DNA from: Vicinamibacteraceae bacterium
Lineage (GTDB): Bacteria; Planctomycetota; Phycisphaerae; Phycisphaerales; UBA5793
Direction: 5' to 3'
NCBI GenBank assembly: GCA_011525805.1
Contig: WYBR01000114.1
Coordinates: 1-64,000, forward strand
DNA length: 64,000 bases
Numbering within the stretch: the stretch's first letter is position 1; the number at the start of each line of letters is the position of its first letter. Under the pieces are notes generated by a model. That model made no database searches, was not told where the DNA came from, and saw only the letters and a list, made by a program, of their open reading frames with translations. Shown here piece after piece: positions 59,533 through 64,000 of the stretch. Made by a program: the position numbers and the translations under genes.

Positions 59533-59567
59533 CTGAGTCGGTTTTCCGGACTCAGCGAGGCCGGTTT
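59533..59567 (+). terminator. Hairpin with T-tract, candidate terminator
   Basis: CTGAGTC (59533-59539) pairs with GACTCAG (59549-59555), a 9-nt loop, followed within 12 bases by TTTT. Confidence 0.35.
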
Positions 59568-59631
59568 TATCGTGACCTGCCTTGTTCGGGCAGCCGCGCG
59601 GTGACTTGGAACTGGTGGGCAGGAGCCTGAA

Positions 59632-61470
59632 TTGGCCAAAGTTCTCGTCAGCAAGCATGACCAAAGGAGGCGCATGGGTCGCCAGGAAGGCGGCCGACGG
59701 TCGGCCGCAAGGGGTTTGGTCCGATTTGCGAAGTCGCACCGGGCCTCTTTCGCGGGGGGACTTGTCGCGGCTCTGGTAGTCGTCGGCGCACGGCTGGCGC
59801 TGCCTTGGACCCTTCGAGCCGCCCTGGAGCCGATTCTCTCGGCTGACTCGGCTTCGCGCGGCGCCTCAGGCGCGCTCCGTTTGCTTGAGTGGCCGCTGCT
59901 GCTTTGGGCAGTCCTGTTCCTGGGCCTGCTGACCATCATGGGATACGCAGATCACCGCGAGCGGCTTTCGTTCGCGCGCTTCTCAATCGGAGTCGTCCAC
60001 GATATTCGGTCAAAGGCGGCCCGCGCTATCTCTTGCGTGTCGGTCCAGCCTTCGGGCCCCGGTGTTCGGCGGGGCGACATCATTGCTCGACTCATCGGGG
60101 ATACGGCGCGCATCAAGGCGGGACTGAAGGGCTTCCTCGTCCACGTCGCGACGAACGGGATCATGGCGCTCGGTGTTTCGATCGTGCTCATCGTCATTGA
60201 CCCGGCCCTCGGTTTGGTCTTCAGCCTTGGTGTGCTGCTTACGATGTTGGTCACCTGGCGCGCGGCCCGGGGCGTGTACCGACGGGCTGCAAAGTACCGC
60301 GCCCGGGAAGGTGCACTGGCCGACACCCTGCACGCGACGCACTCCGAGAGCGCAGGCAGCGACCTGTTCACGACCGGCAGTTCGGAGAGCGCCGGCCACG
60401 AAGCCGGCATCACCCTGCTGCAGGGCCGTGCCACATGGGCATCTCACTCGATCTTCGGCGCCGCGGTCCTCGCCTGCCTGCTTGTCGGCGTCGCCGGGGC
60501 GAGATCAGGCCGCATTGATGCGGGCCACCTCGTGGTGTTCGCGTTCTACGCTTTGATGATGCGCGCGCCGCTCGTGCAGTTGACGCGGCAGGGCGTCCGC
60601 ACCGGGAAGATCATTGCATGCCTCGAGCGAGTGCTTGAAATCGCTGACCTCGAATCGGCGCGGAGCGACACCCGTCAGCCGCTGGTGCTCTCGTCGCGCC
60701 TGTGGCTGAGGGACGTTCGCGTGCGGTTGGGCAAGGGTGCCGCGAAGCGCAGCGCTCTGCGCATTGATTCGATCGAGATACCGGCGGGGCAGAGGGTGGC
60801 GCTGATTGGGCCTCAGGGCAGCGGCAAGACGATGCTCTTGCAGTTGCTCGCGGGAAGCCAGCGATTCGCTCGCGGCCGGATCGGCTGGGATGAGGAGGTA
60901 TGGGACTTGAGCGAGGGCGTGTGCGATCTCACCGGGAGGTCGCAGTTCGTGCCGGCGCTTCCGACGTGGCCCAGACAACCGCTCCGCAGCACTCTGGGCG
61001 CGGGCCCAGGCGTGCCCGATGAACAGGCCGTGGCGGTGCTTCGAGCCTGCGGAGCAGGCCGGATCATCCGCCGTCTGCCTGATAGCCTCGACAGCAAAGT
61101 CTCGTCCGATGATCTGTCGCTGGGCGAGCGCAAACAGGTCGCGCTGGCGCGAGCCTTGCTTTGGACTCCCGCCCCGCCGCTGCTGCTCGTTGACGACGTG
61201 ACGGCCGGCCTGACCAAGCGCGGCGCCAAGAAGGCTGTGTCCGCGGCGCTGAGCCATGCCGGCTCGCGCACGATTGTCATGTCGTTTTCGCGACCCATCC
61301 AGATCAAGAGGTTCGATCGCATCATCGAACTGCGCAATGGTCGCATCACCTCTGATGCCGGTCCTGCCGCGCTCATTCAACCTCGCGGGCAATCAGGCCT
61401 CGATCCGTGTGTTTCAAGTTGCGAGTGTGAGCCCGCGGCCGCGGGAGAGAGGGCTCAGGAGTCTGCATGA
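59632..61470 (+). CDS. ABC exporter, half-transporter with altered catalytic residues
   Basis: A 612-residue TM-NBD fusion. The start is TTG 59632 with AGGAG six bases upstream, or ATG 59674, which has AAAGGAGG only three bases away. The membrane domain spans about 40-320. The ATPase has Walker A GPQGSGKT (393-400) and a signature LSLGERKQ (about 495) in place of LSGGQ. Walker B LLLVDDV has Asp (D522) where the catalytic Glu is expected, and the switch His is replaced (MSFSRP, S553). So it may be a slow or heterodimer-type exporter. It overlaps the next gene by four bases. Export of a glycerol-phosphate polymer or its precursor is inferred from neighbours. Confidence 0.88.
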   Translation: MAKVLVSKHDQRRRMGRQEGGRRSAARGLVRFAKSHRASFAGGLVAALVVVGARLALPWTLRAALEPILSADSASRGASGALRLLEWPLLLWAVLFLGLLTIMGYADHRERLSFARFSIGVVHDIRSKAARAISCVSVQPSGPGVRRGDIIARLIGDTARIKAGLKGFLVHVATNGIMALGVSIVLIVIDPALGLVFSLGVLLTMLVTWRAARGVYRRAAKYRAREGALADTLHATHSESAGSDLFTTGSSESAGHEAGITLLQGRATWASHSIFGAAVLACLLVGVAGARSGRIDAGHLVVFAFYALMMRAPLVQLTRQGVRTGKIIACLERVLEIADLESARSDTRQPLVLSSRLWLRDVRVRLGKGAAKRSALRIDSIEIPAGQRVALIGPQGSGKTMLLQLLAGSQRFARGRIGWDEEVWDLSEGVCDLTGRSQFVPALPTWPRQPLRSTLGAGPGVPDEQAVAVLRACGAGRIIRRLPDSLDSKVSSDDLSLGERKQVALARALLWTPAPPLLLVDDVTAGLTKRGAKKAVSAALSHAGSRTIVMSFSRPIQIKRFDRIIELRNGRITSDAGPAALIQPRGQSGLDPCVSSCECEPAAAGERAQESA

Positions 61471-62279
61471 TACAGGCATTGATCTTGGCGGCGGGAACGG
61501 GGAGCCGCCTGGGCGCCCTGCTCAACGGCAAGCCCAAGGGACTGCTCTCCATTGGGGGCAAGTCTCTCATCGAGCACCAGATCGCTGCCCTGAGCGCGTG
61601 CGGCATCTCGCGGATTGGCGTCGTAGTCGGCCATGGAGCCCATTACGTTCGCGCAGCGATCGGCAGTGCAGCTGAGTACATCGAGAACGAGAAGTACGCC
61701 TCGACGAACAGCCTGTACTCGCTCTGGATGGCGCGCAAATGGCTGAAGTCGGGGTTCATCATGGTCAACAGCGACCTCTTCGCCGATGTTCGCATCTACA
61801 AGCGAGTTGCGGCGGCGCCCGGCTCCGGATTGGCGTACGACTCCACTTCCGGCTCGGATCCCGAGGAAATGAAAGTGTCGCTGCGCGACTGTCGCGTCGT
61901 GCGGCTGAGCAAGTCGATGGGCCCAGGCGAATCGGGCGGGGAGAGCATCGGACTTCTCAAATTCGACGGGGAGGCGGCCACGCGGCTGCTTGAGGCGGCC
62001 GACCGGATTGTGCACCGCGGGTCGGTCATGGAGTGGGCGCCGGCCGCTGTTTCGGCAATCGCTTCCGAGGTCCGCATCGACGCGATCGACATCGCCAACA
62101 TGCCCTGGGCCGAAATCGACTTCCCGGGAGATCTCGAATACGCCGCCGGCAGCGTCTGGCCGCGCATGAGAATGAGAGGCGAGAATGGTTCGTGCGACCG
62201 TGGCGCGATCCGCGTCAACGGCCATGCGGCAGACCACAACTGCGCCCCCAACCGCCAGGATCGGGGGCGGCGAACATGA
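61467..62279 (+). CDS. LicC-like nucleotidyltransferase
   Basis: A 270-residue sugar/alcohol-phosphate nucleotidyltransferase. LILAAGTGSRLGALLNGKPK opens the active site, and EKYASTNSLYSLWMARKWL and MVNSDLFADV follow. ENEKYASTNSLYSL is typical of the LicC/phosphocholine cytidylyltransferase-like branch. The last 40 residues are disordered and basic. The start overlaps the exporter stop and the end overlaps the next gene (ATGA both times). It probably makes a CDP-activated unit used by the next enzyme; the exact substrate is not visible. Confidence 0.85.
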   Translation: MIQALILAAGTGSRLGALLNGKPKGLLSIGGKSLIEHQIAALSACGISRIGVVVGHGAHYVRAAIGSAAEYIENEKYASTNSLYSLWMARKWLKSGFIMVNSDLFADVRIYKRVAAAPGSGLAYDSTSGSDPEEMKVSLRDCRVVRLSKSMGPGESGGESIGLLKFDGEAATRLLEAADRIVHRGSVMEWAPAAVSAIASEVRIDAIDIANMPWAEIDFPGDLEYAAGSVWPRMRMRGENGSCDRGAIRVNGHAADHNCAPNRQDRGRRT

Positions 62280-63490
62280 GTCGGCTGCGCTCGGTTCGGG
62301 TGCTCTTCACCGGCTACGCGCCCGTGCACTTCGCGTGCTTCAGGCCGCTGTTCGAGCGCCTGCTTCGCATGGAGGCGGTGGAGGTCAGGCTCTCGGGCGG
62401 GCTGCGGTCCGGGTCGGGAAACTCCATCACCTACGACGAGCAGGGAATGTACGGGCCGTTCGGAATCGCACCCGGGCTGATCATCCCGACCGTGGAACTG
62501 GACCGATGGCGTTGCGACGTACTGTTCGCCGGCAACACCAACATGATTGCCCCCGCCGAAGTCGGCCGACGCGTCCAGATCTTCCACGGAATCTCCTTTC
62601 GCAACAAGGCGGTGCGCGCCGACAACATGGGAGCCGACCACTACTTCATGGTCGGCCCGTACATGAAGCGACGCTTCGTCGAGTCGGGACTCATGAATCC
62701 CGATGATCCGCGGGCCCTCGAGATCGGGTTCATGAAGACCGATCGACTTCTCAACGGCGCGCTCGATCGCGATCGGCTCCTCGCGCAGTACGGACTCGAC
62801 GGCTCGCGGCCGATCGTGCTCTACGCGCCCACGGGACAGAAGTACAATTCGCTCGAAACCATGGGCGAGGCCGTGATTGCCGAGATCGCCGCAAGCGACG
62901 GCTTTGATCTGATCGTCAAGCCGCACGATCATCCGAAGAACGCGGACATCAACTGGTTTGAGCGGCTGGCGCCCCAATGCGGTCCGCACGTCCAGGTGAC
63001 GCGGGAGGTGGATGTCATCCCGCTGCTCTTCCTCGCGGATGTGCTGATCACCGATGCTTCGTCGGTGTCGAGCGAGTATTCGCTGCTCGACCGCCCGATC
63101 CTGTTCCTCGATGTGCCGCGCCTGATCAAGCGGGCCGTCCGCGGCGCCGGGAGCCAGATCGATCTTGAAACGTGGGGTCGGCACGCGGGCCCTGTCATCG
63201 CCGAGCCGGCGAAAGTGGTCGAGGCTCTGCGCCAGGCGCTGGGGAACCCGTCAGAGTTTTCCGCGCAGCGGCGGGCCATGGCGAACGACCTGTTCTTCAA
63301 TCCCGGCTGCGCCACCGACCCTGCTGCGGAGTGGTTCAGGCAGGTCGTTCTGAATGGTGACGCGTCGCAACGCGGCCGATCAAACGGTCTGCAAACGGAA
63401 CAGACCGGATTCAAACTGCCATTGCCCGGTGTGCCCTGCGGCGAGTACCCGCAAGGGACCGGAAGGCCGGCCGCTTCGGCCGGAAACTAA
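62276..63490 (+). CDS. CDP-glycerol glycerophosphotransferase (TagB/TagF-like)
   Basis: A 404-residue GT-B-like polymerase family member. VRVLFTGYAPVHFACFRPLF and the acceptor region VQIFHGISFRNKA come first. VLYAPTGQKYNSLE, DLIVKPHDHPKN and ADVLITDASSVSSEYSLLD, ending PILFLDVP, are the signature of CDP-glycerol:(poly)glycerophosphotransferases. In Gram-positives these build teichoic acids; in a diderm planctomycete it likely builds a glycerol- or polyol-phosphate decoration. The ATG overlaps the upstream stop (ATGA). The last 50 residues are low-complexity. Confidence 0.9.
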   Translation: MSRLRSVRVLFTGYAPVHFACFRPLFERLLRMEAVEVRLSGGLRSGSGNSITYDEQGMYGPFGIAPGLIIPTVELDRWRCDVLFAGNTNMIAPAEVGRRVQIFHGISFRNKAVRADNMGADHYFMVGPYMKRRFVESGLMNPDDPRALEIGFMKTDRLLNGALDRDRLLAQYGLDGSRPIVLYAPTGQKYNSLETMGEAVIAEIAASDGFDLIVKPHDHPKNADINWFERLAPQCGPHVQVTREVDVIPLLFLADVLITDASSVSSEYSLLDRPILFLDVPRLIKRAVRGAGSQIDLETWGRHAGPVIAEPAKVVEALRQALGNPSEFSAQRRAMANDLFFNPGCATDPAAEWFRQVVLNGDASQRGRSNGLQTEQTGFKLPLPGVPCGEYPQGTGRPAASAGN

Positions 63491-63506
63491 CAGGAGGAGA
63501 TGAGAC

Positions 63507-64000
63507 ATGAGTCGTGGATTCTTGGTCACCGCGCTGGCGCTCTGGCTTGGCGCCGGTGCTTCAGCGGCTGAGGCCCAGCGGTACGATGTGATCGATCTGG
63601 GCACGCTCGGTGGAAACGACAGCGAGGCGCGCGGCCTCAACGGTCAGGGGCGCGTCGTCGGCTACTCCGACATCGTCGGGGGAGACGACCACGCCTTCTA
63701 CTGGGACGGCATTCAGATGGTCGATCTCGGAACGCTCGGCGGCCGCGAGAGCAATGCGCGCGCGATCAACGGCTCGGGAGTCATCGTCGGCCGCGCCGAC
63801 ATCAACTACTGGACTCAGCACGCGGTGCGCTGGCAGGGCAATCAGAAACTCGATCTGGGCACGCTCGGGGGGCTGCAGAGTTCGGCGTACGACATCAACA
63901 GTTCCAACCAGATCGTCGGCTGGGCGGACACCAACACCGGTGCGACTCGGGCCTTCCTCTGGCAGAACGGACAGATGAACGACCTCGGCACGCTCGGCGG
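63507..64000 (+). CDS. Exported HAF-repeat protein, partial
   Basis: AGGAGGA (63493-63499) precedes ATG 63507, 16 bases after the upstream stop. A signal peptide (LVTALALWLGAGASA) is followed by HAF repeats, each with a DLGTLGG core and an A(R)xINxxGxIVG step; four such cores are visible before the window ends. HAF-repeat proteins are extracellular, often with autotransporter or PEP-CTERM partners, and form beta-propeller-like arrays. The C-terminus is beyond the window. It is likely cotranscribed with the polymer cluster. Confidence 0.85.
   Translation, partial: MSRGFLVTALALWLGAGASAAEAQRYDVIDLGTLGGNDSEARGLNGQGRVVGYSDIVGGDDHAFYWDGIQMVDLGTLGGRESNARAINGSGVIVGRADINYWTQHAVRWQGNQKLDLGTLGGLQSSAYDINSSNQIVGWADTNTGATRAFLWQNGQMNDLGTLG

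Larger units (their letters stand above)
59088..59631 (+). other. Intergenic region with promoter and hairpin, possible small RNA or leader
   Basis: No gene is supported in these 544 bases. They contain a good promoter (59308-59336) and a hairpin with a T-tract (59533-59567), spaced so that a transcript of about 220 nt could arise. Otherwise it would be a ~290-nt leader of the ABC exporter gene. Confidence 0.4.

Overview
The window is high-GC, densely packed bacterial chromosome. Gene content points to the Planctomycetota, most likely a Phycisphaerae-like lineage. The reasons are an EF-G gene outside a str operon, a homodimeric glycyl-tRNA synthetase, a MoxR/DUF58/BatA-type operon, a FapA-like DUF342 protein, many lipid- or Sec-exported planctomycete-style proteins, zinc-ribbon membrane proteins with CLRC...CPECG tails, and many intergenic palindromic repeats. 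This placement is inference from gene families; no rRNA lies in the window.
Layout. 1-4.8 kb: a sulfotransferase (cut by the window edge), trpB without trpA, a PilZ-like protein and a FapA-like protein. 5-9.4 kb: two tandem 12-repeat Kelch secreted proteins. 10-17 kb: two tRNAs (CAU and Leu-CAG), EF-G, a BamE-like lipoprotein-type protein, a GNAT acetyltransferase and a secreted protein with an EF-hand-like loop. 17-21.8 kb: a decayed accessory island. It holds a broken B3-domain/5mC methyltransferase, an HNH nuclease, an IS200-type REP-associated transposase between inverted REPs, an N-truncated Vsr nuclease and a 45-46 bp tandem repeat array. 21.8-25.3 kb: threonine aldolase, a GH172 (DUF2961) enzyme and a GT4 glycosyltransferase. 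26.8-33.4 kb: trigger factor, a composite inverted-repeat element, a tyrosine phenol-lyase, a secreted protein and GlyRS. 33.4-40.7 kb: the moxR-DUF58-BatA-VWA operon on the minus strand, split by a divergent DUF4258 toxin-like gene pair. 41-43 kb: Rex. 43-50.3 kb: GT2, a two-gene molybdoenzyme/Fe-S-NrfD system, a CMD-like protein and MobA, which would supply the molybdenum cofactor. 50.3-58.9 kb: DUF2231, a sialate O-acetylesterase, an unusual P-loop/deoxyribosyltransferase-like fusion, zinc-ribbon membrane proteins, RpiB with an arginine-phosphatase-type LMW phosphatase, an HD pyrophosphohydrolase and IspF. 59-64 kb: tRNA-Met, then an overlapping ABC exporter - cytidylyltransferase - CDP-glycerol glycerophosphotransferase cluster, and a HAF-repeat protein cut by the window end.
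Three patterns cut across genes. First, a ~105-residue C-terminal domain with four spaced cysteines closes four secreted proteins that have unrelated N-termini. Second, at least six genes without a Shine-Dalgarno sequence have a TAnnnT hexamer exactly 6-7 nt before ATG, which looks like leaderless transcription. Third, several families of non-coding inverted-repeat elements fill the intergenic gaps, two of them built from the same REP that flanks the IS200-type transposase.
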